A stretch of DNA of 64,000 nucleotides from Pelagimonas sp017744045 (GTDB lineage: Bacteria; Pseudomonadota; Alphaproteobacteria; Rhodobacterales; Rhodobacteraceae), in NCBI RefSeq assembly GCF_017744045.1, contig NZ_JAGHRD010000013.1; one strand, 5' to 3'. The notes below the pieces were generated by a model. The model was not told the DNA's origin. It did no database searches and saw only the letters and a program-made list of their open reading frames with translations. This document shows positions 42,800-50,192 of this stretch, in pieces. Each line of letters begins with the position of its first letter. Positions within the stretch are counted from its first letter, which is position 1. Position numbers and translations under genes: made by a program.

Positions 42800-44314
42800 T
42801 TACTTCCAGGAGAAGTCAAAGAACCGGACGATCTCGTCATTGGTCGGCGCATAGCTGACCTCCTGAGACATCACGTAGTTCACGTTGTAGCTCCAAAGCG
42901 GCAGCCAGTAGGCCTCGTCAGCGATCTTTTTCAACGCTTTGGAATAGAGGCCGATACGCTTTTCCTTATCGGTGGTGGAATCCGCTTCGTTTACCCAGGC
43001 TGTTACCTCGGCATCCTTGGCGTCATCCAACATGCCGCCGGTAAAGTGTTCACCGACAATCGCCGAAGCATCCGCGAGTGAATAGGAGCCCCAGGTTTGG
43101 AAGGTAAAGGGCACTTCGCCCTTAGAGCGGGCATCGCGCAGGGCTGAGTATTTGAGATAGACCAGATTTGTCTTGATGCCGACCTCATCGAGGAAACCCA
43201 TCATCGCCTCGGCATAAGGGCGGTTGCGATAGGCGTGGAAGTCGATTTCGAAACCGTCCGGATACCCTGCTTCGGCCAGCAAGGCCTTGGCTTTCTCCGG
43301 GTTGTATTCGTACTGGGCGACATCCTGTTCACAAGCGAACTGGATCTTTGCGCAGGCGGAATGCACCACTTCGGACGACCCTTTGACCAGCGCGTCAACG
43401 ATGGCCTGACGGTCGATGGCATGGGCGACTGCCTTGCGCACCAGCGGATTGGTCATCGGGCCATCGGCATCAGCGCGACCGGAGGCATCCATCGAGATAA
43501 AGCCAATACGGATCGCCTCGGCATTTTCGACCTGATACTTGCCCATCGCATCCAGTTTCTCGGCCTGATCAGCGGGCACGTTCCAGAGGAAATCCAACTG
43601 ACCGTTGAAGAACTCAGCGATCTGCGTGTTGAAATCCGGGATGGTGCGAATGTCGATCTTACCGATGCTGGCGGCATTGCGCGGGTCGCCATGATAGCCG
43701 TCAAAGGCTTCCAATTCATAATGCAGACCGGGATCAACGCTTGAGACCTTGTATGGGCCCGTACCGATTGGGTTCAGCGCCATGCCTGCCGGTCCGACCT
43801 CGGCGTAGTACTCGTTGGGATACATCACCACTGGCCCGGCAAGAAATTCCTCTGCCGGCGGGAAGGGGGCGTCCAAGATGATGCGGACGGTATAATCATC
43901 CACCTTCTCGGCGCGGTCCATCCAGCTGACATTGCGCTGAACCACGATGCCATTATCGGGGTTGGCCACGTAATTGACCGTATAGACAACGTCATCAGCG
44001 TTGAACGGTTCACCATTATGGAAGGTCACGCCTTCACGCAGTTTGAGTTCCAATGTGACGTCGTCGATCCATTTCCACTCGGTCGCAAGGTTGCCCTTGT
44101 ACTCGCCCGTCACCGGATCGCGATACAGCAAACCGTCCCAGATCGCGCGGGCCAGCAGGATGCCTTCGCGGGCGCTGTTGAAATAGATATCGACGGTTTC
44201 AAGCTCTTTGGTGAATGCCAAACGCAGCGTGTCATCCGCCTTGTCTGCCTGGGCGGACATGGTGCCAGCGGACAGCGCAATTGCGGATGCTGCCAATAGA
44301 TTAGGGAGTTTCAT
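42800..44314 (-). CDS. Peptide ABC transporter substrate-binding protein (SBP family 5)
   Basis: A 504-residue periplasmic binding protein. Signal peptide MKLPNLLAASAIALSAGTMSAQA precedes the mature chain, with WKWIDDVTLELKLREGVTFHNGEPFNADDVVYTVNY, the typical family 5 signature. It captures peptides or amino-acid derivatives for the downstream permeases. A pair of Cys (ACAKIQFACEQDV) sits near residue 310, possibly a disulfide. It is the first gene of the ten-gene operon and is transcribed away from a GntR regulator across a 312-base region. The ligand is not predictable from sequence; the enzyme set downstream suggests gamma-glutamyl or D-residue peptides. Confidence 0.9.
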   Translation of the reverse strand: MKLPNLLAASAIALSAGTMSAQADKADDTLRLAFTKELETVDIYFNSAREGILLARAIWDGLLYRDPVTGEYKGNLATEWKWIDDVTLELKLREGVTFHNGEPFNADDVVYTVNYVANPDNGIVVQRNVSWMDRAEKVDDYTVRIILDAPFPPAEEFLAGPVVMYPNEYYAEVGPAGMALNPIGTGPYKVSSVDPGLHYELEAFDGYHGDPRNAASIGKIDIRTIPDFNTQIAEFFNGQLDFLWNVPADQAEKLDAMGKYQVENAEAIRIGFISMDASGRADADGPMTNPLVRKAVAHAIDRQAIVDALVKGSSEVVHSACAKIQFACEQDVAQYEYNPEKAKALLAEAGYPDGFEIDFHAYRNRPYAEAMMGFLDEVGIKTNLVYLKYSALRDARSKGEVPFTFQTWGSYSLADASAIVGEHFTGGMLDDAKDAEVTAWVNEADSTTDKEKRIGLYSKALKKIADEAYWLPLWSYNVNYVMSQEVSYAPTNDEIVRFFDFSWK

Positions 44315-44625
44315 AAGTCTTCCTCTCTGTTGAATTTCAAGTGTTTACGTGTTCCGCGCTCTTCTTGGCGCGGTTTGGGTAACGTGCTGGGGGAACGCTT
44401 GGTCTTGGCACGGTGTCGGCGGCACAGGCAGGTCGCTGCCAGTCCAGACCGCAGATTTTCGAGAGTTGTGCCGAATGAAGATGTCGTCAGTGACGAACAT
44501 GTGGCGAGCCACCCAGGTTAATGATTCTTGTATGCAGTATGGCTGGAATGTTTTAAGCGTCAACTATATTGTATACAATAAATGCGCTATTGATTTTTGG
44601 CAGGGCCGATTTTAGGTTTCTTTTC
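44315..44625. promoter_or_regulatory. Divergent control region, peptide operon / GntR gene
   Basis: The 311-base region has no gene. It contains a perfect 14-bp palindrome TATTGTATACAATA (44567-44580) and an imperfect copy of its core, TTGTATGCAG (44528-44537), about 41 bp centre to centre. Sites of the TTGTATACAA type are usual for FCD-type GntR proteins. The neighbouring GntR gene starts 46 bases to the right, so autoregulation and control of the peptide operon are both likely. Confidence 0.7.
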
Positions 44626-45291
44626 ATGGATCAAAGGCTTTCAGAGCGGATCGCAGAAAACATCGAAGAGATGATCTTTGATGGCGATTTCGAAGACGGA
44701 GAACGGTTGAGCGAGGTTCAACTGGCTGAAAAACTCAACGTGTCTCGAACACCGCTTCGAGAGGCCTTTCAGCGGCTTTCTCAAACGGGTCTTGTTGAGC
44801 TCGTTCCGCGTCGCGGTGCCTTTGTGCGCGAACCAGGCCCGATTGAGTTAAGTGAGATGTTCGAAGTCATGTCGGTGCTAGAGGCGACATGCTGCGAATT
44901 GGCGGCGCAACGCATATCCGATGAGGCCTTGGGCGAGTTGGAGGAAGCCAATCAGCGTTGCCAAGAGGCGATCGATGCCGGGCAGGCGGATGCCTATTAT
45001 TTGGCCAATGAGCGGTTCCATCAGATCATCTATCGGCAATCCGGCAATGGGTTTCTGGAAAAAGAGGCCCTGCGCCTGCAAAAGCGGTTGCGCCCCTTTC
45101 GGCGCATTCAGCTTCGGCTAAGAGGGCGTTTGCAACAATCCATGGCCGAACACAGGGTCATTCTGGATGCGCTGGGCGCGGCGGACTCCCAAACGGCGGC
45201 CCAGGCGGTCAAAGATCACGTGGCCATCCAAGGGGATACCTTTCACGCCTTGCTTTTGGCGTTACGCGAAAAGAAATCCAAACGGGCATAA
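44626..45291 (+). CDS. GntR family regulator, FCD subfamily
   Basis: A 221-residue repressor. The winged helix is at residues 4-68 (RLSERIAENIEEMIFDGDFEDGERLSEVQLAEKLNVSRTPLREAFQRLSQTGLVELVPRRGAFVRE) and the all-helical FCD effector domain spans about 75-215, with metal/ligand histidines in NERFHQIIY and SMAEHRVIL and DHVAIQ. The ATG at 44626 is chosen because the wHTH begins at once; the reading from 44569 would start inside the palindromic operator. It probably represses the divergent peptide operon and itself. Confidence 0.86.
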   Translation: MDQRLSERIAENIEEMIFDGDFEDGERLSEVQLAEKLNVSRTPLREAFQRLSQTGLVELVPRRGAFVREPGPIELSEMFEVMSVLEATCCELAAQRISDEALGELEEANQRCQEAIDAGQADAYYLANERFHQIIYRQSGNGFLEKEALRLQKRLRPFRRIQLRLRGRLQQSMAEHRVILDALGAADSQTAAQAVKDHVAIQGDTFHALLLALREKKSKRA

Positions 45292-45307
45292 CCGCTTTGG
45301 TAGGCGT

Positions 45308-45727
45308 CTACCCGCCAATTTTCGCAGCCGCAGCTAGGTCAGAAACAGAAACATTTCTGAGTTCCTGTTCAAAAAGACGTTTGGCAGCATTCATGGCCGC
45401 GCGTGTTGCGCCTGTGGCCGCATGTTCCAAAAGGCAAGGCGATGACGGTTCGGGTGCGCCAATCGCAAAGACGGTTGGTGAGCCAAGGGCGACGTAGACA
45501 TCCATCAAACTGATCTCGGATGTGGGGCGCAGCAATTGCCAGCCGCCCCCATGGCCTTTGATGGATGTCACCAATCCCTGATTGCGTAGCCCGCCCATCA
45601 TGCGTCGCACCAGCGAAGCATCCATGCCAAACATCTCACCCATGCGTTCGGATGTAACCGGATCCTTGATCTCATCCAGATGAAGCAAGATGTGTAAAAC
45701 CCTGGGAAGGCGCGTGTCTGTTCTCAT
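45308..45727 (-). CDS. Rrf2 family transcriptional regulator
   Basis: A 139-residue winged-helix protein starting MRTDTRLPRVLHILLHLDEIKDPVTSERMGEMFGMDASLVRRMMGGLRNQGLVTSIKGHGGGWQLLRP, the Rrf2 pattern. It has a single cysteine (Cys about 103), so it lacks the three-Cys Fe-S cluster of IscR/NsrR and is more like redox- or ligand-sensing YwnA/HypR-type members. Divergent from the MFS efflux gene, which it probably represses. Convergent with the GntR gene over 16 bases. Confidence 0.85.
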   Translation of the reverse strand: MRTDTRLPRVLHILLHLDEIKDPVTSERMGEMFGMDASLVRRMMGGLRNQGLVTSIKGHGGGWQLLRPTSEISLMDVYVALGSPTVFAIGAPEPSSPCLLEHAATGATRAAMNAAKRLFEQELRNVSVSDLAAAAKIGG

Positions 45728-45731
45728 ATCG

Positions 45732-45808
45732 GCTTGTTATCCTAATCAAGCTTTCGTGACAAACGTATTCACAAGAGATTGACAGGCGTTTTCATGTGAC
45801 TTTAATAG
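45732..45808 (+). promoter_or_regulatory. Promoter and candidate Rrf2 operator for the MFS gene
   Basis: TTGACA (45779-45784) is a consensus -35 box; TAATAG (45803-45808) is a fair -10 box with an 18-base spacer, about 30 bases before the start codon. A dyad GCTTG-N10-CAAGC (45732-45751) lies just upstream, next to the Rrf2 start, and could be the repressor site. Confidence 0.5.
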
Positions 45809-45837
45809 TAACGAATCTGAGCAGCTGGAGAATGACT

Positions 45838-47298
45838 ATGCCGCATCAAGGTACCAACCTAGTGTCCACTGGGGCACGCCAATGGGGCGCGGTCTGGGCG
45901 CTTTTGCTGGCGGCTTTTGTTGCCATGCTGGACGTGACCATGGTCAACCTGGCCCTCCCGAATATTGCGCAGGATTTCGCAATTTCGGGTTCGCACGCAC
46001 AGTGGGTCCTGTTGGCTTATCTTATACCGCTGGCTGCGTTTTTGCTGCCTATGGGGCGGTTTGGGGATGCTCTCGGTCGCCGTCGCTTGTTTTGTGTTGG
46101 CGTCGCAGCGTTTGCGATGGGCGCATGTTTGGCGGCGTGTTCACCGACGTCGGCGATCCTAATTGCAGCTCGGACCCTGCAGGGAATTGGCGCTGCATGC
46201 CTGATGCCGCAAATCCTCGCGCTGATCAACGTTACGCTTCCTCCAGATCAGCGTCGACGCGCGTTTGGGTATTTTGGAATGATAAGCGCCATGGGGGCAA
46301 TTGCCGGCCCGGTTTTTGGTGGTGTTTTTCTTGAGCTAGACCTCTTCGGGCTGGGGTGGCGGTTTGTCTTTTTGCCATCCATACCAGCCTGCGCCGTCGC
46401 CTTTCTGGTCGCCTTGCTTTGTCTCGATAAAGATGAGTTTGTGCGCAAGCAAAGCATGGATGTATGGCAGGGGGCCCTGAGCATTTGTGCAATAGCAATG
46501 CTGGTTTTTGCAGTTGCACAAGGTCGCGTCTTAGGCTGGCCGATTTGGCTCTTGGCGATGATCCCAATCAGCCTCGGGATGATTTCTTACATGCTTGTAT
46601 GCCAGGCGCGCGGACGTTCGCCGGGGCTGATGCCGCTCATACCTCGAGAGTTGCTTCGGTCCAATGTATTCTGTTTCAGCGCTGCAATGGTTTTGTTGAC
46701 GTTTAGCGGGATAGCGGGAGTTCCGTTCCTTTTGGCTGTAACTCTGCAGCAAGGTCCGCAGTTTTCACCAGGCTCCGTCGCGTCGACATTGGTAGTCCAC
46801 CCACTATTTGCCACCCTAGGCGCTTACTTGGCTGGGCATTTTACTCCGAAAAGCCCCTGGAAACTTCCATTACTCGGCTCGCTAACAGTATGCACCGGGG
46901 TCGCTCTATTGGTGATCCTATTCCAAGCGTTTCAGAATGAAATCAGAACATTGCACTTGGTTTTTCCGCTTTCACTGGTGGGGGTGGGAATAGGGGTGTC
47001 CAATGTGGCCTTGATGTCTACCGCAATGTCTGAGGTCTCAGGAGCAGACGCGGGTGCGGCTTCGGGGGTGTTACAGACATCACAGCAAATTGGCATCTCT
47101 CTTAGCATTGCGATTGTTGGAGGTCTTTATTTTGGACATGCGCAAAGCCCAACTATGTTATCAGCGGCAAATGCTTTTTTGTACCCAAGTCTCGTATTTG
47201 CCGGTGCCAGTCTTCTTTTTGGAGCTGCCCAGCGTTGGTATAGCGTGAAAACTGACGGTCGTGTCGCGGGCAAGATGGCGGCGGAAGAAAACCGGTAA
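45838..47298 (+). CDS. MFS transporter, DHA2 (EmrB/QacA) drug-efflux type
   Basis: A 486-residue inner-membrane antiporter with 14 predicted transmembrane helices. The DHA2 signatures are LDVTMVNLALPNIAQDF (helix 1), GRFGDALGRRRLF (motif A) and ARTLQGIGAACLMPQILALI (helix 4), with a motif C-like GPVFGG. It is expected to export drugs or toxic compounds by proton exchange. The ATG at 45838 has GGAG seven bases upstream; ATG 45832 is also possible. Codon choice is less GC-biased towards the 3' end than in neighbouring genes, which hints at recent acquisition. Confidence 0.85.
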   Translation: MPHQGTNLVSTGARQWGAVWALLLAAFVAMLDVTMVNLALPNIAQDFAISGSHAQWVLLAYLIPLAAFLLPMGRFGDALGRRRLFCVGVAAFAMGACLAACSPTSAILIAARTLQGIGAACLMPQILALINVTLPPDQRRRAFGYFGMISAMGAIAGPVFGGVFLELDLFGLGWRFVFLPSIPACAVAFLVALLCLDKDEFVRKQSMDVWQGALSICAIAMLVFAVAQGRVLGWPIWLLAMIPISLGMISYMLVCQARGRSPGLMPLIPRELLRSNVFCFSAAMVLLTFSGIAGVPFLLAVTLQQGPQFSPGSVASTLVVHPLFATLGAYLAGHFTPKSPWKLPLLGSLTVCTGVALLVILFQAFQNEIRTLHLVFPLSLVGVGIGVSNVALMSTAMSEVSGADAGAASGVLQTSQQIGISLSIAIVGGLYFGHAQSPTMLSAANAFLYPSLVFAGASLLFGAAQRWYSVKTDGRVAGKMAAEENR

Positions 47299-47378
47299 GG
47301 TTCAACGACAGGGCGAAAGGTTTCCGTTTTGTCTCACTCTTCGTTCACTATGGTCTTGCCGCGGATTGCCATGTTATC

Positions 47379-47397
47379 TTGTCATACCAGTATACCT
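47379..47397. promoter_or_regulatory. Candidate GntR operator upstream of the NanR-like gene
   Basis: The stretch around 47381-47397 contains CATACCAGTATACC. The ten bases TCATACCAGT recur at 48380-48389 in front of dctP, the first structural gene of the cluster. The shared box points to the NanR-like regulator acting on both its own and the transporter promoter. Confidence 0.4.
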
Positions 47398-47439
47398 TCG
47401 CTATCTGTAAGGGGAGCTGTTTAGGGGGCATCTGACGCT

Positions 47440-48177
47440 ATGGCCAAGAATCCAACAACGCCATCGGGCTTTGACGTGGCCCCGATCACGCGGCAAAAAC
47501 TGTCGGATCAGGTGTTTGATCGGCTTTGGGAAATGATTGTGTCCGGAGACCTCAAACCAGGGGACATTATCCCTTCTGAACGCAAGCTGATGGAAAAGTT
47601 CGGTGTCGGGCGTCCGGCCGTGCGCGAGGCATTGCAGATGCTTGCCAATAAGGGCGTGATCACCATTTCCCATGGGGAACGCACCCGAGTGAACGAGTTC
47701 AGCGCCAATATCGCCCTGGATCAAGTTGATGACATTGCCAAACTGCTTTTGTCGGCAGAGCCGTCAAATCTTGAGCATCTCAAGCAGGTTAGAAAGATCC
47801 TTGAGGCCGGTTTGGTGAGGGTTGCGGCGGCCAATTGCACCGAAGACGACATACGCACCCTCCGTGATTTGGTCGATGCACAAAGACGGCAAACCAAGAA
47901 CCAAAAGGGCTTTATCGAGACCGATATTGCCTTTCACACGGCCATCGCCAATGCCACACGCAATCCGCTTTTGCAGGCGGTGACACATGCCATGCTGACC
48001 TGGCTTTTTGAATATTACAAACCTCTGCTGCATTGGTCGGGTCGAGAGAACACAACCCTGATGGAGCATGAAAAACTGGTTGATTTCCTTGAGGCAGGTG
48101 ACGCGGATTCTGCCGCGGCCTTGATGCGCGAACATCTGGACCGGTCCGATCCGCTTTATACGACCACGCTCACTTAG
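47440..48177 (+). CDS. GntR family regulator, FCD subfamily (NanR-like)
   Basis: A 245-residue repressor. The winged helix is at about 15-88 (ITRQKLSDQVFDRLWEMIVSGDLKPGDIIPSERKLMEKFGVGRPAVREALQMLANKGVITISHGERTRV), with the ISHGERTRV wing as in NanR. The FCD domain follows, with DIAFHTAIANATRNPLL and MEHEKLVDFLEAGD. It precedes the TRAP-RLP-kinase-dehydrogenase cluster by 262 bases and is the obvious local regulator. The inducer is probably a pathway intermediate of the branched sugar acid route. Confidence 0.84.
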   Translation: MAKNPTTPSGFDVAPITRQKLSDQVFDRLWEMIVSGDLKPGDIIPSERKLMEKFGVGRPAVREALQMLANKGVITISHGERTRVNEFSANIALDQVDDIAKLLLSAEPSNLEHLKQVRKILEAGLVRVAAANCTEDDIRTLRDLVDAQRRQTKNQKGFIETDIAFHTAIANATRNPLLQAVTHAMLTWLFEYYKPLLHWSGRENTTLMEHEKLVDFLEAGDADSAAALMREHLDRSDPLYTTTLT

Positions 48178-48351
48178 CGGTGGTCAGAGGGTTCGATTCG
48201 AGCTGAGTTCGGTAATCCTTCAATCACGCAAGAGGCGGCGCGCGGATATGTGCGACCGCCTTTTCTGTTTCTTAACCCTTGGGAAATGGCTGTTTTTCAG
48301 GGGCTGCGCGCTTTTGGGGCCCGTTCTATCGGCGGCGAAATTCAAAGGTGC

Positions 48352-48414
48352 TTGACATATTGGGGTGGTGATATACTCATCATACCAGTTCTGAATGGCG
48401 GGGGACCTCCCGCC
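48352..48414 (+). promoter_or_regulatory. Promoter/operator and leader hairpin of the TRAP operon
   Basis: A consensus TTGACA (48352-48357) is followed by TATACT (48372-48377), but only 14 bases separate them, so one box may be shifted. The TCATACCAGT box (48380-48389) overlaps or follows the -10 region, a good place for repression. A perfect hairpin GGCGGG/CCCGCC (48397-48414) follows in the leader before the dctP ribosome-binding site GGGAGGA (48428-48434). Confidence 0.45.
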
Positions 48415-48439
48415 AACAGGAGCACCAGGGAGGACCAAT

Positions 48440-49462
48440 ATGCTCAAGACCGTGACCAAAACCCTTGCCGCCGGCGTGGCGGTGACTGCACTGCTCGCCG
48501 GGGCCGCAAGCGCGCAAACCACTCTGAGGATCCAAACGCATCAGGGGCAATCTTCGTCCTATGGTGGCGCGATCCAGGAGTTTGTGGATGCCGTGAACCT
48601 GATGTCCGGGGGCGATCTGCAAATCGAAATGTTCTATTCTTCGTCGGTCGTGCCATCTGCGGAAACGTTCGACGCCGCAGTGAACAGCATTCTTGATTGC
48701 GACATGACCAATGGCAGCTATCAGGCGGGCAAGAACAAGGCGTTTCAATTCGTATCCGACACGATGGGCGGCTATGACAGCCCGCTGCAATATCAAGCCT
48801 GGGTCGAAATGGGCGGCGGTCGTGAGGCCGTGAACGAGCTATATGCCGATTACAACATGACCTTTGTCGGGGCGCATGTCGGCGGGCAGGAATCGCTGAC
48901 ATCGACCCGTCCCTTGGCTGGCGTCGCGGACCTGGAAAACTGGAAGTTCCGCGCGCCTCCGGGCATGGCCTCTGACATCTTTGCATCTTTGGGGGCCAAG
49001 CCGATTGTGATGGATTTCTCCGAAGTGATCACCGCGCTTGAGTCCGGGATCATCGACGGGGCCGACGCCTCCACCCTGGGTAACAATCTGCGCATTGGCA
49101 CCTATGACATTGGCAAGCACACCAATTTCCCAGGCTTCCATTCGATGGCTGCGGATCACCTGGCCTGCCGCACCGATGTCTGGGAAGGGCTGAGCGAACA
49201 GCATCGCAAGATCATCGAAGTCGCTTATCAGAATGTTGGCATGGATCTGATCCTGCAAACCCTGGTCGACAATGGCGAAGCGCTGGCCAAGCTGCCAGGC
49301 ATGGATGTGACCACCTATAACTGGTCCGCCGAAGATCGCGCCACCTTCCGCGCGGCAGCCCAGAAGCAGTGGGATGTCTATGGCGGTGAGACCGAAGAGG
49401 GCAAAGCCATGGTTGCCAGCCACGTTTCCTTCATGAAGCGCATCGGCCTGATCCAGGAATAA
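48440..49462 (+). CDS. TRAP transporter solute-binding protein DctP-like
   Basis: A 340-residue periplasmic protein. Signal peptide: LKTVTKTLAAGVAVTALLAGAASA. The mature part follows the DctP family pattern (TLRIQTHQGQSSS..., then MFYSSSVVPSAETFDAAVNSILD, and the arginine/acid-binding block WKFRAPPGMASDIFASLGAKPIVMDFSEVITALESGIIDGAD). It delivers an organic or sugar acid to the DctQM permease. A leader hairpin, a very strong ribosome-binding site and a second hairpin after the stop codon (49495-49521) suggest it is made in excess over the permease. Confidence 0.9.
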   Translation: MLKTVTKTLAAGVAVTALLAGAASAQTTLRIQTHQGQSSSYGGAIQEFVDAVNLMSGGDLQIEMFYSSSVVPSAETFDAAVNSILDCDMTNGSYQAGKNKAFQFVSDTMGGYDSPLQYQAWVEMGGGREAVNELYADYNMTFVGAHVGGQESLTSTRPLAGVADLENWKFRAPPGMASDIFASLGAKPIVMDFSEVITALESGIIDGADASTLGNNLRIGTYDIGKHTNFPGFHSMAADHLACRTDVWEGLSEQHRKIIEVAYQNVGMDLILQTLVDNGEALAKLPGMDVTTYNWSAEDRATFRAAAQKQWDVYGGETEEGKAMVASHVSFMKRIGLIQE

Positions 49463-49494
49463 GACTCAGAAAAACACCTGTTTCTAATGACATG

Positions 49495-49521
49495 CGCGTT
49501 TCCGGCCTGGTCGGGAACGCG
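49495..49521 (+). terminator. Hairpin between dctP and dctQ
   Basis: CGCGTTTCC (49495-49503) pairs with GGGAACGCG (49513-49521) with one G-U and a 9-base loop. No U-tract follows, so it is more likely an mRNA-stabilising or partial-termination stem, as after the dppA-like gene. Confidence 0.5.
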
Positions 49522-49565
49522 TCACCAAACGCCGAAATGGCCAGCGATTTGTCGGGGAGGGGCAA

Positions 49566-50171
49566 ATGGTAGAGCATAAAAGAACCGGCCCCTTGGACCT
49601 GATCACATGGGGCATCAGCCGGATCGCAATGTGGCTTCCTGCCTTTATCGTCGCGATCATCTTTTTCGAAGTTGTGATGCGTTACGTTTTTGGCCGGGCG
49701 ACCATGTGGGTCAACGAAACCTCTCTTTGGGTTGCGGGAATTTCCTATTTGTTTGCCGGCCTTTATTCGATGCAACAGCGCAGCCACATTCGGATTTACA
49801 TCCTCTACGATCTCTGCCCCCGTTGGTTGCGCCGTATCTTTGACTTCATTTCCACCCTCTGCATCGTGGTTTTCGCTGTGGCTCTGATTTGGGGCGGGTA
49901 TGACGAGGCGGTGCGCAAGTTCATGACCTGGGAGCGTTTTGGCACAAAATTCGACCCGCCGATCCCAGCAACGCTTAAGCCGCTGATCCTGATCACCATG
50001 GCACTTCTGGCCCTGCAGGCAATTTCTAACCTGATTTTTGATTGGAACACCGACCAAGGTGAAAAACCGCTGGTCGAGGATCTCGACGAACTCCTGGCAC
50101 AAGTTGGTGCTGACCACCTTGAGGCGCGCCCGGCTGGCGAAGCTTCAGACCATCCCGACACCAAGCAATAA
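49566..50171 (+). CDS. TRAP transporter small permease DctQ-like
   Basis: A 201-residue membrane protein with four helices (MWLPAFIVAIIFFEVVMRYVFG, ETSLWVAGISYLFAGLYSM, RIFDFISTLCIVVFAVALIWGGYDEA, LKPLILITMALLALQAISNLIF) and the DctQ arrangement of R(Y/F)xFG after helix 1. It partners the large DctM permease. GGGGAGGGG lies just before the ATG. Confidence 0.9.
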   Translation: MVEHKRTGPLDLITWGISRIAMWLPAFIVAIIFFEVVMRYVFGRATMWVNETSLWVAGISYLFAGLYSMQQRSHIRIYILYDLCPRWLRRIFDFISTLCIVVFAVALIWGGYDEAVRKFMTWERFGTKFDPPIPATLKPLILITMALLALQAISNLIFDWNTDQGEKPLVEDLDELLAQVGADHLEARPAGEASDHPDTKQ

Positions 50172-50192
50172 AGCCGCAGAGGAGACGCCAAG

